Source: Dyadobacter beijingensis DSM 21582
GTDB lineage: Bacteria; Bacteroidota; Bacteroidia; Cytophagales; Spirosomataceae
Direction: 5' to 3'
NCBI RefSeq assembly: GCF_000382205.1
Contig: NZ_KB907787.1
Span: 124,001-188,000, forward strand
DNA: 64,000 nucleotides
The position numbers were made by a program, and so were the translations under genes. The notes below the pieces were generated by a model. The model made no database searches and was not told where the DNA came from. It saw only the letters and a list, made by a program, of their open reading frames with translations. Shown here in pieces: positions 33,817 to 44,443 of this stretch; the first letter of the stretch is position 1; each line of letters begins with the position of its first letter.

Positions 33817-35380
33817 ATTCCACGCGGCGGTTTTGCTGCTGGCCTTCGGGCGTGTCGTTTTTAGCCACGGGCTTTGTTTCACCGTAACCCTTGCTGGCAA
33901 TGCGGTCGGGTTCGATGCCTTTGCCGATCAGGTATTCGCGAACGGCGTCGGCCCGTTTCTGTGAAAGATCGATGTTGAATTCCGCGCTACCGGTGTTGTC
34001 GGTGTGCCCGCCGAGCTCAATGGAAAGGGTTTTGTTCTCATCCATAGAAATGGCAATGCGGTTCAGCTCCGGAAACGATTCGTCGCGCAGCGTGGCCTTT
34101 CCGGTGGCGAAGAAAATGTTGTTCAAACGCACGATCTGGCCCTCTTCGATTGGGATGAGTTTCAGGGATTTGTTGGCAATTTCCTTGAAGCCTTTCTCCT
34201 TACCGTTTCCGGTCGAGTCGGTGAGGTCTATATTTTCGCCTTCGGCAATGAAATTGGGCGCTACGGCACGCATGGCGTATTTCTGGCCGTAAGGTAGCAC
34301 CAGTTTGTATTCACCGGTGGTGGGGTTGGTTGTGGCGGTCCCTACTTCCTCGCCGGTTGCCAGGTCTTCGTAAATAATGGTCGCTTCGACGGGCTTGCCG
34401 GTTTTGGAATCGATCACCTTGCCGCTGATCATCACTACCGGATCGGCCGGCGGAACGGCGGCTATCGGCGTTTCTGCCGTTGAATCGGCCGGAGACGGTT
34501 TTGGCTGCAAATTATAGCGTACGATGTCGCCCTTGCCCTCGGTGTCTTTGAAAGAAACCATATAGGCGAAGTCGCCTAATGCGGAGATGGTATAATAGGC
34601 ATCATAGCCGTCGGTATTGATGGCCGGGCCGAGGTTGACGGGCCGGCTCCATCTTTTCCAGGATTTGTCGATGCGCTTGCTGTAATAGATGTCGTTGCTG
34701 CCTTGCCCGCCCTTGCGGTCGCTCGAAAAATAGAGTGTCACGCCGTCGGGTGCGAGGAATGGCGTTGTTTCGGTGAAATCGCCGGTATTGATCTCCGGGC
34801 CGAGGTTCAATGGCTTGGTCCAGGTGCCGTCTTTTTGTTTAAAGCTGACGTACAAATCGTCCACTTTGCTGTTTTTCTTCTCGCTGAACGACATGACCAG
34901 CGTCTTGCCGTCATTGGACAAATACCCGCAGTCGAACTGGCCTTTGCTCAGTTTGGTATAACCGGGAATGTCGAGCTTGTTGGGGGCCGACCAGCCTCTC
35001 GCTGTTTTTTTACTGGTGGAAAAACCCCTTGTTTCGTAGGTTCCATTTTTATACGAACCCTTGATTAACAGGGTGTTGCCATCAGGCGTAATGCTGTAAA
35101 GACTATTGTAGTCCTCCTTATTGAGCGGCGAGGGAAGCCTTCTGGCGGGCGTCCATTTATCGCTTTTCAACTCCGAAAACCAGATATCCTGGCTGCCTTT
35201 CGGGCCATGTGTGTTCTGCGGGTGGCTTACCCGGGAAAAATAGATCGTTTTACCATCGGGGGAGATGATCGGGCTGATCTCGTTATATTCAGTGTTAACC
35301 GATTTCCCGAGGTTTTCCAGCTGAGCGTGGGCACAGAAGGAAGTAGCGACCGTAAAAGCTAATAGGCAGAAAGCACGCAT
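33797..35380 (-). CDS. OmpA-family outer-membrane protein with PD40 beta-propeller
   Basis: 527 residues with a signal peptide (MRAFCLLAFTVATSFCAHAQ). Repeated WD40-like PD40 blades (ISPDGKTIYFSR, SITPDGNTLLIKG, FLAPDGVTLYFSSD) cover residues 30-280. A carboxypeptidase-regulatory-like beta domain follows (SGKVIDSKTGKPVEATI). The C-terminal OmpA domain (GGHTDNTGSAEFNIDLSQKRA, ending NRRVEFKI) would bind peptidoglycan. The combination is typical of Bacteroidota envelope proteins that link outer membrane and wall. It is convergent with the acyltransferase gene, overlapping 20 bases. Confidence 0.93.
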   Translation of the reverse strand: MRAFCLLAFTVATSFCAHAQLENLGKSVNTEYNEISPIISPDGKTIYFSRVSHPQNTHGPKGSQDIWFSELKSDKWTPARRLPSPLNKEDYNSLYSITPDGNTLLIKGSYKNGTYETRGFSTSKKTARGWSAPNKLDIPGYTKLSKGQFDCGYLSNDGKTLVMSFSEKKNSKVDDLYVSFKQKDGTWTKPLNLGPEINTGDFTETTPFLAPDGVTLYFSSDRKGGQGSNDIYYSKRIDKSWKRWSRPVNLGPAINTDGYDAYYTISALGDFAYMVSFKDTEGKGDIVRYNLQPKPSPADSTAETPIAAVPPADPVVMISGKVIDSKTGKPVEATIIYEDLATGEEVGTATTNPTTGEYKLVLPYGQKYAMRAVAPNFIAEGENIDLTDSTGNGKEKGFKEIANKSLKLIPIEEGQIVRLNNIFFATGKATLRDESFPELNRIAISMDENKTLSIELGGHTDNTGSAEFNIDLSQKRADAVREYLIGKGIEPDRIASKGYGETKPVAKNDTPEGQQQNRRVEFKILKK

Positions 35381-35395
35381 TGTTCAGCAGGATGG

Positions 35396-35992
35396 CTAGT
35401 TTTTATCTACATACAACGACCCGTCCAGCGGCTTATTTTCCGCATTTTCCAAACGGTAGGCTTCCATTTTTTCCAGGAGCGTTGCGGGGTCTGCGGCAAC
35501 GACCAGCAGCCGGCGGTTATCGGGCCGTAAAAAGCCTTCTTCCACCATTTTATCGAGTTGCAGAAGCAGCAAATCGTAAAATCCGTTTACGTTCAACAAC
35601 CCCACCGGTCCGTGGAAAATGCGGAGCTGCGCCCATGTCAGGATCTCAAAAAGCTCGTCGAAAGTGCCGTAGCCGCCCGGCAATGCGACAACACCGTCGG
35701 ACAGCGACACCATTTTGGCCTTACGCTCGTGCATCGTGTCTACAAAATGCAGCTCAGACAATGTCTTGTGCGCCACTTCCAGTTTTGCCAGGAAGTTGGG
35801 GATAATGCCCGTTACAAACCCGGCATTGTCCATGGCGCCGTCGGCTACACGGCCCATCAAGCCCATATTGCCCCCGCCGTAGATGAGTTTGATATGCCGT
35901 TTGGCGAGTTCCGCACCGAGCGCATAGGCGGCTTCGGCGTACAATGTCTTCTTTCCCGGGTTCGAGCCGCAGTAAACAACGATGGATTGCAT
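35396..35992 (-). CDS. LOG-family nucleotide phosphoribohydrolase (TIGR00730)
   Basis: 198 residues with the LOG signature PGGYGTFDELFEILTWAQL near residue 105 and the N-terminal Rossmann start VVYCGSNPGKK with GGGNMGLMG. Members hydrolyse nucleoside monophosphates, including cytokinin riboside monophosphates, to free base and ribose 5-phosphate. Fifteen bases after the start of the OmpA gene on the same strand and 27 bases from the Mur-ligase gene upstream, so it may belong to a transcript of these genes. Confidence 0.93.
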   Translation of the reverse strand: MQSIVVYCGSNPGKKTLYAEAAYALGAELAKRHIKLIYGGGNMGLMGRVADGAMDNAGFVTGIIPNFLAKLEVAHKTLSELHFVDTMHERKAKMVSLSDGVVALPGGYGTFDELFEILTWAQLRIFHGPVGLLNVNGFYDLLLLQLDKMVEEGFLRPDNRRLLVVAADPATLLEKMEAYRLENAENKPLDGSLYVDKN

Positions 35993-36019
35993 GGGATTTG
36001 CTATTTGGGCCGGACGTGT

Positions 36020-37402
36020 TCAAGCCAACACGTCCTGGGCCAGTTTTTTCAAGTCGATATCGCCGAATGTACCTGAGCTCATCAGCAGCAGATTGGCGTC
36101 TTTCCACGTCAGCGAGCGCAGGAAAGCTTCCAGCTCGGCCGAATCGGTGAAAATTTTCAAATCATCGCGCTTGAATGCCGTGCGGATTTCTTCTTCCGAA
36201 AGGCTCTCCAACCGCTTGTGTTCCAGCGTGAGCGGATTGTAATATACGACCGCCACATCCGCGGCTTTCATTTTGCGCCGGTATTGCGACAAAAATCCTT
36301 TATTCAGGCTGCTGAATGTGTGCAGTTCGGCGACGGCTACGAGCGAGCGCTCCGGAAACTGCTCTTTCAAGGCGTTCGTCGTGGCTTCCACTTTGGACGG
36401 CGCGTGGGCAAAATCGCGGTAAATTTTCACCGAATCATTGCTGCCGAGCAATTCCAGCCGTTTGGAAGCGCCTTTAAATGTGGCAATGGCCTGGTAGAAC
36501 TGCTCGTCCGTCACGCCCAGGCGCTCGCAAACCTCGCGCGCGCCGCTGATGTTTTTCATGTTGTGGCTTCCGAAAACGAGTACCGGCACTTCGCCCTGTT
36601 CGGCGGTAATGAGCACGGTTTGGTTGTCCTCGATGCGGTGCGGATGTACATTATAGGAAATGCTGGCGACGTCGGGACGGCCTTTCTGGCCGATTACGTC
36701 GAGCATGTCGTCCGTTTCGTCAAATATGATGGCACCTGCTTTCGGTAACGAATCCGCCAGCAGTTCAAACTGCTTCACATACGATTCCCAGGTTGGGAAT
36801 ACATTGAAATGATCCCAGGCAATGCCGCTGATCAGTGCAATATGCGGCTGGTAATGGATGAATTTCGGGGTAGGATCAAGCGGAGAGGTGAAATACTCGT
36901 CTCCTTCGATCACGATCAGAGGGGCGTTTTCCGAGAGCTTTACCATGTTGTCGAAGCCCTCGATCTGCGCACCCACCAGGTAGTTGAAATTCCTGTTATT
37001 GTATTTCAAAACATGGAGCACCATGGAAGTAATCGTCGTTTTGCCGTGGCTGCCGGCGATTACCACGCGTTGCTTGCTCTGGCTTTGCTCGAAAATGTAT
37101 TCGGGATAGGAATATACCTTAATGCCCAGCTCTTTCGCTTTCGCGAGTTCGGGATTGTCCTGCCGGGCGTGCATGCCAAGTATCACCGCGTCCAGATCGG
37201 CCGTGATCTTTTCGGGAAACCAGCCCGTAACCGGCGGCAGCAGGTCGTACTGCGCCAGGCGGCTCGATGACGGTTCGTAGATCTCGTCGTCCGATCCCGT
37301 GACGAGATATCCCTTTAAATGTAGTTCAATGGCCAGATTGTGCATCACGCTGCCACCGATCGATATGAAATGTATTTTATGTAAAGACGAAGTTTGACTC
37401 AT
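36020..37402 (-). CDS. mpl: Mur-ligase-family protein, Mpl-like (murein tripeptide recycling)
   Basis: The ATG at 37402 (MSQTSSLHKIHFIS) is chosen over an in-frame TTG; the product is 460 residues. N-terminal Rossmann start ISIGGSVMHNLAIELHLKGYLVTGSDDEIYEP, ATP loop GSHGKTTITSMVL, the Mur-ligase motif DEYFTSP, and the C-terminal domain with YRDFAHAPSKVEATTNAL match UDP-N-acetylmuramate:L-alanyl-gamma-D-glutamyl-meso-diaminopimelate ligase. It rejoins recycled tripeptide to UDP-MurNAc. Assigned as Mpl rather than MurC because the first domain has IGG-MHNLA rather than the MurC GIGG-GMSGIA. Confidence 0.88.
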   Translation of the reverse strand: MSQTSSLHKIHFISIGGSVMHNLAIELHLKGYLVTGSDDEIYEPSSSRLAQYDLLPPVTGWFPEKITADLDAVILGMHARQDNPELAKAKELGIKVYSYPEYIFEQSQSKQRVVIAGSHGKTTITSMVLHVLKYNNRNFNYLVGAQIEGFDNMVKLSENAPLIVIEGDEYFTSPLDPTPKFIHYQPHIALISGIAWDHFNVFPTWESYVKQFELLADSLPKAGAIIFDETDDMLDVIGQKGRPDVASISYNVHPHRIEDNQTVLITAEQGEVPVLVFGSHNMKNISGAREVCERLGVTDEQFYQAIATFKGASKRLELLGSNDSVKIYRDFAHAPSKVEATTNALKEQFPERSLVAVAELHTFSSLNKGFLSQYRRKMKAADVAVVYYNPLTLEHKRLESLSEEEIRTAFKRDDLKIFTDSAELEAFLRSLTWKDANLLLMSSGTFGDIDLKKLAQDVLA

Positions 37403-37474
37403 TGACAATGCTAAAAAACTGATTCCGTTCGAAAGTTAGCCAAAATTGATATTCGGGCAACTCCTGCCCGATAC

Positions 37475-39742
37475 CTATTTCCCTGCATCCTTGACGAATT
37501 TTACATTTTCCTGCGCGCCGTCGGCATGGACCAGGCCGATAATGTAGGAGCCCGCCGCCAGTGCGTGCACGTCGATTTCCCGCTGTGGTTTTTCTGATTT
37601 ATACACCACCTGCCCGGCCTGGTTGATAATTGTCACCGCTTTTACATTGTCCCAGCTTTTTGCGGAGATCGTCACCTTATCCACCGTCGGGTTTGGGTAA
37701 ATGGTAGCCGTGACCGAAGTCTTGAAATGGAGGCTGACAATGCGGCTGTACGTAAATGTCTCGTCGCGGTCCACCATTTTAAGACGGTAAAGGTTCTCTC
37801 CCGTGAGCGGATTGGTATCGTCGAACGAATAGCGGGTGACCGTGTTCAAAACATCGCCTGCGGCCGCGACGGACCCTATTTTAATCCATCTTTTACCATC
37901 CGCGCTCCTTTCCACATCGAATTTCTCGCTATTTACTTCCTCCGAGGTCGACCAGGTGAGCCGTGCCTCCTGGCCTTCTTTGACTGCATTGAATGCGATA
38001 AGCTTCACCGGTAATGCACGCGCCACGGGCAGTACGAGCGATGTACTCTTGGCACCGCAGCCGCTGCGCGTCGATTTGGCGGAATAGTTGTAGTTGCCCG
38101 GCGTGCTGGGCGCGGCGAATGTAACGGACGTGCCGGTGCGGTTGTTGGCGCCCTCGCCGCTCCATACGTAATTGGCCGTATTACATTCCGGCCCGGAGCA
38201 GTTGATGCTCAGGGTGACCGTCGCGCCTACGACCGGCTTGGGTTCCGAAGTATTTACATTCACCGAAAACGAGCACGGCAGGTAGTTGCCGCCGTCCCAG
38301 ATGTTTTCCCAATAGCCGGTATCCGTCATTCTGATAGATTTCGGTTGCAGGTCGGTTTGCCCGAAGTTCTGGCCGCCGATGCGGTTCCATTCGTCGAAGA
38401 GGAAGTTGCCGGTGAATACATTCGGGAATATGTTGATGGTCGACGCCTCTGCGCGTGCCGGCGGCTGGTAGGAAGGCTTCACATACTGCTCGCGGCATAA
38501 CGCGAGCGTGGGCGCTAGCTGGGCCATTTCAATGTCGTTGTAATGCATGGCAATGTGTACGTAATCGGCACCATGCTTGTAGGCGCGGGGAAACCATTCG
38601 TAGGGAATGCCGCCGTTGATACCCGATCCGCCGTCGGGCTGGGCGAGGTCGATCGGGTCGAATTCCACGCCGGCGATTTTGTTGGGATAAGTGCCTTTGA
38701 TGACGTCTATCCCCATGATTTTCTTCCAAAGGTCCCACTGATTGGTCCCGTCGGTATGGTAAATGCCGTCCGACAATTCCAGTGCGAGCAGCAGCGTGCT
38801 GCTGTGCAAGTGCCAGTTATTACCCTGCACCGATCCGAAGTCGGAGACGAAGTGGAGGACTTTAATAGAGGAGTTGCGGTTTTTGACCGTTTCGTAAAAC
38901 CCTTTGAAAAGTTTCAGCAAACCCCATCCTGCAAAACGGTGCAGGTCGCGGCCCATTTCGGAATTATAATTACCATCGGTCGGCTGCGGTGCGGTGGCGA
39001 TCGGGTAGGAGCTGCGGCCCCAGGTAGCATTGGTCTGCCCCGGAAACCGTGCGGGCAGAAACTTCGTGCGCCAGGCCTGCAACGCCTTGCCTTCAAACAT
39101 ACCCGCATAATTGACCGAATTGACATTCTTGTTGGGCATATAAAACTCTTCCGAGCCATTGTTGCCCATTGCCACGTACAAAATCCGTGACGAATAGTTC
39201 TGTACCTGTGCCAATGCATCGTCCACGAATGCCAGGAAGCGCCCCGTGGCATATTCCGAGAACACCGACGGGTAGGTATGGGCAATGTTGTCGCGCATCA
39301 GGGCGCCGGTCGAGAGCTGCGCTACGTCCACGGTGGAGAGGAAGCTGTCGTTCCAGTAGCCCGGCCGTAGGTAGGAAAAGTGCAGTGCTACCTTCATATT
39401 GGGGTTAATGTCCAGGATGGCTTTTACCGCTTGCGCGATTTTCTGGCGCTGGTAGTTGCCTAATGTCGGCTCGTAATGTTCCCATTGTACGTGGAGTCGT
39501 ATCGCCGTCGGGCTGGCGTCTTTTCCGTTGTATTTTAAATTGGCAAATTTCAGGATGTAGGCCCATTGTTCCGTATTGATGCCGTTGGGTGCCGTCCGGT
39601 CGAAGCCGTAGCCGGTTGTGTTGAGGATCAATTCCCGCTGGGCCAGCGAGGCGTCCGGCCGGCAAATCAGCAGGGAAAGGAAGAATGCGATGGTTACTAA
39701 ACGTGAGTGAACGGTCGACGGCGACAGACGTTTGGAATACAT
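37475..39742 (-). CDS. T9SS-secreted protein with putative glycosidase-like TIM barrel
   Basis: 755 residues with a signal peptide (ending PDASLAQ). Residues 35-430 have the look of a (beta/alpha)8 glycosidase: paired strand-helix segments such as AIRLHVQWEHYEP, MKVALHFSYLRPGYW, RILYVAMGNNGSEEFYM, KVLHFVSDFGS and AGVEFDPIDLAQPDG, with acidic residues at strand ends (EE in NGSEEF, E in VEFDP) that could serve as catalytic acids. A beta-rich, PKD-like segment follows, then a T9SS type A domain (ATIYPNPTVDKV, ending FVKDAGK). I do not recognise the catalytic family. It may degrade polysaccharide outside the cell. Alone in its transcription unit. Confidence 0.75.
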   Translation of the reverse strand: MYSKRLSPSTVHSRLVTIAFFLSLLICRPDASLAQRELILNTTGYGFDRTAPNGINTEQWAYILKFANLKYNGKDASPTAIRLHVQWEHYEPTLGNYQRQKIAQAVKAILDINPNMKVALHFSYLRPGYWNDSFLSTVDVAQLSTGALMRDNIAHTYPSVFSEYATGRFLAFVDDALAQVQNYSSRILYVAMGNNGSEEFYMPNKNVNSVNYAGMFEGKALQAWRTKFLPARFPGQTNATWGRSSYPIATAPQPTDGNYNSEMGRDLHRFAGWGLLKLFKGFYETVKNRNSSIKVLHFVSDFGSVQGNNWHLHSSTLLLALELSDGIYHTDGTNQWDLWKKIMGIDVIKGTYPNKIAGVEFDPIDLAQPDGGSGINGGIPYEWFPRAYKHGADYVHIAMHYNDIEMAQLAPTLALCREQYVKPSYQPPARAEASTINIFPNVFTGNFLFDEWNRIGGQNFGQTDLQPKSIRMTDTGYWENIWDGGNYLPCSFSVNVNTSEPKPVVGATVTLSINCSGPECNTANYVWSGEGANNRTGTSVTFAAPSTPGNYNYSAKSTRSGCGAKSTSLVLPVARALPVKLIAFNAVKEGQEARLTWSTSEEVNSEKFDVERSADGKRWIKIGSVAAAGDVLNTVTRYSFDDTNPLTGENLYRLKMVDRDETFTYSRIVSLHFKTSVTATIYPNPTVDKVTISAKSWDNVKAVTIINQAGQVVYKSEKPQREIDVHALAAGSYIIGLVHADGAQENVKFVKDAGK

Positions 39743-40104
39743 ATACTTATGGTTCAGTGGGCGGTTATGGAATTCTCAAAATCTATTATATAGCACGAAT
39801 TTGTTCTATAATGATTATAGAAATTTGTTTACTGTCGAGTCGCTGCATTGATGAAGCAGTGCTTGACGATTTATGGATGTGGATAGGGATTGGGTAGAAG
39901 AGGAATTCTAATTTTCGGCCTTAATGGCCCTCAGTCTAAGGTTTTTTGTAATGAATACTTGATAAAGGATGGTATGAATTTGATAGAAAGGTAGAATTTT
40001 AAAACTACAATGCAAGCGAATTAGTTAATAAATTCTACAATCGGTCACAAAAAAAGCGCCCACCTGGTATGGTGAGCGCCCGATCCTGCAATAGCTAATT
40101 GAAA
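39743..40104. other. 362-base intergenic region with a 19-base palindrome
   Basis: This gap between the T9SS protein gene and ettA holds a perfect palindrome TTCTATAAT-G-ATTATAGAA at 39804-39822, about 62 bases upstream of the T9SS gene start, which could be an operator or an RNA stem. The right end holds the ettA terminator. No other gene or RNA is recognisable. Confidence 0.6.
40056..40079 (-). terminator. Rho-independent terminator of ettA
   Basis: GCGCCCACC and GGTGAGCGC form a stem with a six-base loop; on the minus strand it is followed by seven T residues. Confidence 0.88.
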
Positions 40105-41772
<1,668 letters not shown>

Positions 41773-41844
41773 TTTTTGTTTAATTTGTGCGTAACAAATA
41801 TCGTTATATATCCCTACACTTAGCAGATAAAAAAAATTGAAAGA

Positions 41845-43125
41845 ATGGAAAATGCCACATTGAATGATGAATACGGCTACGTTAAGGACAGCAAAGTATT
41901 TTTAAAGGGGTATCTGGATTTCCCCGACCGGCAAATTGGAGAAGTAAAAAGGACTGAGCAGGAAGCGATTGACTATTTCAAGAATCGTTTTAACATTGTC
42001 CTGAACAAAGTAGAACAGCTGGAACGTGAAATAGATGAAGCACTTAACAAGGGCTCCTATCTGACCAAGCTGATCCAGTTGCAGCGCAAATTGAAAGGTT
42101 TTGACGCATTGGGCGATTTCGTTCCCCTGCTGAACAGGCTGGAAGGGAAAGAGGAATATCTCAAAGGCCTGATCGAGGTCAACCAGCTGAAAAACCTTGA
42201 AATTAAACGCGCGCTGATCGAGGATGTGAAAGTTGCCGCCGCTGTTACCGATTACGCCGCAGCTACGGACCAGATTCAGGAAATCAAAGCCAAATGGATT
42301 CGTACCGGGCCGGTTGACAAAGAATACCAGGAAGAAATCGAAACGACTTTCCAGCAAATCCTGGACGACTTCTTCCAGCGCCGTCGCGATTATTTCGACG
42401 AGCAAAACAAATTGAACCAGCACCGTATTGAGGAATACGAAAAGCTAATCAAGATCACGAAAACGCTTAGTTATGCGAAAGATCTGGATGAGGCTTATGC
42501 GAAAGCAAGGGATGTCCGCAATGCATGGAACAATATCGGAGAGGTTCCGCCGAAGCGCTTCTTCAAAGTGAACAAGGCGTACCGTCACTTCCTGAAACTG
42601 TTCTATGACAAATACAATGCAGCGAAGGGCATCGAACCGAAAGTACGGGTTGACCCACGCGTGCTCGAGCAGCAAAAATTGCTGGCCCAGGCCGAAGCTT
42701 TGCTGAAATCGCCGGACATTATCGAAGCATCGCAGGAAGCGAAAGCGTTGCTCAGCAAATGGAAGGAGATCAAAATCCCGTTCAAGCTGGCCGACAAAGA
42801 GCTGTCCGAACGGTTCCGGATGATTTGCGACAAAATTTTCGAGTTGAGCTACCTGGCGCGCGTGATCAGCCGGAAATACCCGGCTTTCGACCTGAAAAGC
42901 CCCGAAGAGCAGCTGCGTACCAAATACCGCGAGCTCGAATGGCTTACCAAACGCGAGAAAAGCGACCTGGAATTTGCCCAGCTGGAATTTGACCGCACCG
43001 CTACCGGTGACCCTGAAATAGACAAGCAAGCCGCAGGGCGTATCAACATCCAGAAACGCAAAGTTCAGATGAAAGAGCGCATCCTGATCGAATTCGAAAG
43101 AAAACTGAAAGCGATTACCGGCTGA
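41845..43125 (+). CDS. DUF349-repeat protein
   Basis: 426 residues, almost wholly alpha-helical and highly charged, with long coiled-coil stretches and DUF349 repeats recognisable by the pattern W-x-x-[IT]-[GP]-x-[VP] as in KAKWIRTGPVDKEY, RNAWNNIGEVPPKRF and LLSKWKEIKIPFKL. No signal peptide, so cytoplasmic. The family's molecular role is not firmly known. The gene is divergent from ettA across 72 bases and ends 17 bases before the convergent LacI regulator. Confidence 0.88.
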   Translation: MENATLNDEYGYVKDSKVFLKGYLDFPDRQIGEVKRTEQEAIDYFKNRFNIVLNKVEQLEREIDEALNKGSYLTKLIQLQRKLKGFDALGDFVPLLNRLEGKEEYLKGLIEVNQLKNLEIKRALIEDVKVAAAVTDYAAATDQIQEIKAKWIRTGPVDKEYQEEIETTFQQILDDFFQRRRDYFDEQNKLNQHRIEEYEKLIKITKTLSYAKDLDEAYAKARDVRNAWNNIGEVPPKRFFKVNKAYRHFLKLFYDKYNAAKGIEPKVRVDPRVLEQQKLLAQAEALLKSPDIIEASQEAKALLSKWKEIKIPFKLADKELSERFRMICDKIFELSYLARVISRKYPAFDLKSPEEQLRTKYRELEWLTKREKSDLEFAQLEFDRTATGDPEIDKQAAGRINIQKRKVQMKERILIEFERKLKAITG

Positions 43126-43142
43126 TGCTCAGCGCCTGACGC

Positions 43143-44162
43143 TCAGCGCATAGAAGACTTGTTAATTACCAAATTGGATTGCAATACCCTGGTCTCGAAT
43201 TCGGCCGGGGTATTTTTGCTTTCGATCAAATCCAGCAAAAGCGAAGTAGCCTGCTGGCCCATCTCGAACGACGGCTGCGTGACGGAGCTCACGGGAGGAT
43301 CGAGAAGGGACGACATCGCGATGTCGCAAAAGCCGACCACGGCCACGTCTTCCGGCATATTGTAGCCGAGTTGCCGCAGCGCCCAGTGAATACCCATGGT
43401 AATGCGGTCGCTGGCGCCGAAAATGGCATCGGGGCGTTCGCGCAGCGCCATGAGCTGGTAGGTACGCTCGGTGCCGCCCGCCTGGGTAATTTCGCTGTGG
43501 AGTACCCATTCTTCCTGGAAATCGATCCCGTATTTCCGCAATGCATCCTTATATCCTTCCAGGCGGAACCGCGTAATGGATACCGGTTTCGGGCCTGCAA
43601 TATGCGCAATGCGCCGGCAACCCCGCTTGATCAAATGTTCCGTGGCGTCGAAGGCGCCCTTGTAGTCGTCCACGCGCACCTTGTGCGTGTGCATGGCGTC
43701 GCTCACGCGATCGAAAAACACGACGGGAATGCCCTGCTCCTGCAATGAGGCGAAGTGGTCGATATTCTCCGACTGGCTCGAAATGGCTACTACCAGGCCA
43801 TCCACACGCCGGGAGGCAATGTGCCGGGTGGCGGAGCGCTCGCGTTCGAGCAGCTCGTGGCTCTGATAGATCATCGTATGGTAGCCGCGGCTGTACGCAA
43901 TGTCCTCGACGCCGCCGATGGCCGAAGAGTAAAAACGGTTGGCAATGTCCGGCACAATGACGCCGATCGTCTGCGTGCGGTTTTTAAGCAGGCTGATCGC
44001 GATCGGGTTAGGGTAATAGTTGAGCTGCTCGGCGAGGTCTATCACCTTCTGTTTGGTTTCTTCACTGATTTCACTGCTGTCGCGCAGTGCCCGCGACACG
44101 GTAGATTTGGAAATGCCGAGCTGCCTGGCAATCTCTTTGATGGTGATAGAAACCTTCTTCAT
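43143..44162 (-). CDS. LacI-family transcription regulator
   Basis: The ATG at 44162 (MKKVSITIKEIARQLG) gives 339 residues; the longer frame adds unrelated sequence. The helix-turn-helix (ITIKEIARQLGISKSTVSRAL) and hinge helix (NPIAISLLKN) precede a periplasmic-binding-type effector domain (TIGVIVPDIANRFYSSAIGG, GCRRIAHIAGP, MPEDVAVVGFCDIAMSSL). The effector is unknown, but the gene is divergent from a sigma factor and hexuronate genes, so it likely controls uronate catabolism. Candidate operators lie in its own upstream region. Confidence 0.92.
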   Translation of the reverse strand: MKKVSITIKEIARQLGISKSTVSRALRDSSEISEETKQKVIDLAEQLNYYPNPIAISLLKNRTQTIGVIVPDIANRFYSSAIGGVEDIAYSRGYHTMIYQSHELLERERSATRHIASRRVDGLVVAISSQSENIDHFASLQEQGIPVVFFDRVSDAMHTHKVRVDDYKGAFDATEHLIKRGCRRIAHIAGPKPVSITRFRLEGYKDALRKYGIDFQEEWVLHSEITQAGGTERTYQLMALRERPDAIFGASDRITMGIHWALRQLGYNMPEDVAVVGFCDIAMSSLLDPPVSSVTQPSFEMGQQATSLLLDLIESKNTPAEFETRVLQSNLVINKSSMR

Positions 44163-44271
44163 AGGGTTATATAGAAATAGTACAATCCTGCTTAAAATTC
44201 CCTGAAATACACCGGCGGTCAATTGTTGCGCAAACCGGCGAATAGCGCACAAAGTTCCGGGAAAAATTGCG

Positions 44272-44300
44272 GGAACGGGAACGGTTCCGGGAACGGTTGC
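44272..44300. promoter_or_regulatory. Clustered GGAACGG operator-like repeats upstream of lacI-type gene
   Basis: Three copies of GGAACGG start at 44272, 44278 and 44290; the middle one is part of the odd palindrome GGAACGGTTCC (44278-44288), and the third reads GGAACGGTTGC. A further palindrome-like GTTGCGCAAAC lies at 44225-44235. Such AACGGTT-cored sites resemble LacI-family operators, suggesting autoregulation and control of the divergent genes. The 281-base gap also has GTAAACTAGGT/ACCTAGctcAGTTTAC inverted arms (44355-44365, 44428-44443) just before the sigma factor start. Confidence 0.5.
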
Positions 44301-44443
44301 GTAAATTTATTGCTTTTTTTCAAGATTTATTTTTGTGTATCAACGAGCGAGTGTGTAAACTAGGTAAATCATCGACGAATACAAGGGGCTAAATACCACT
44401 ACAATTCCAGGAAATTTTCTATAATTAACCTAGCTCAGTTTAC

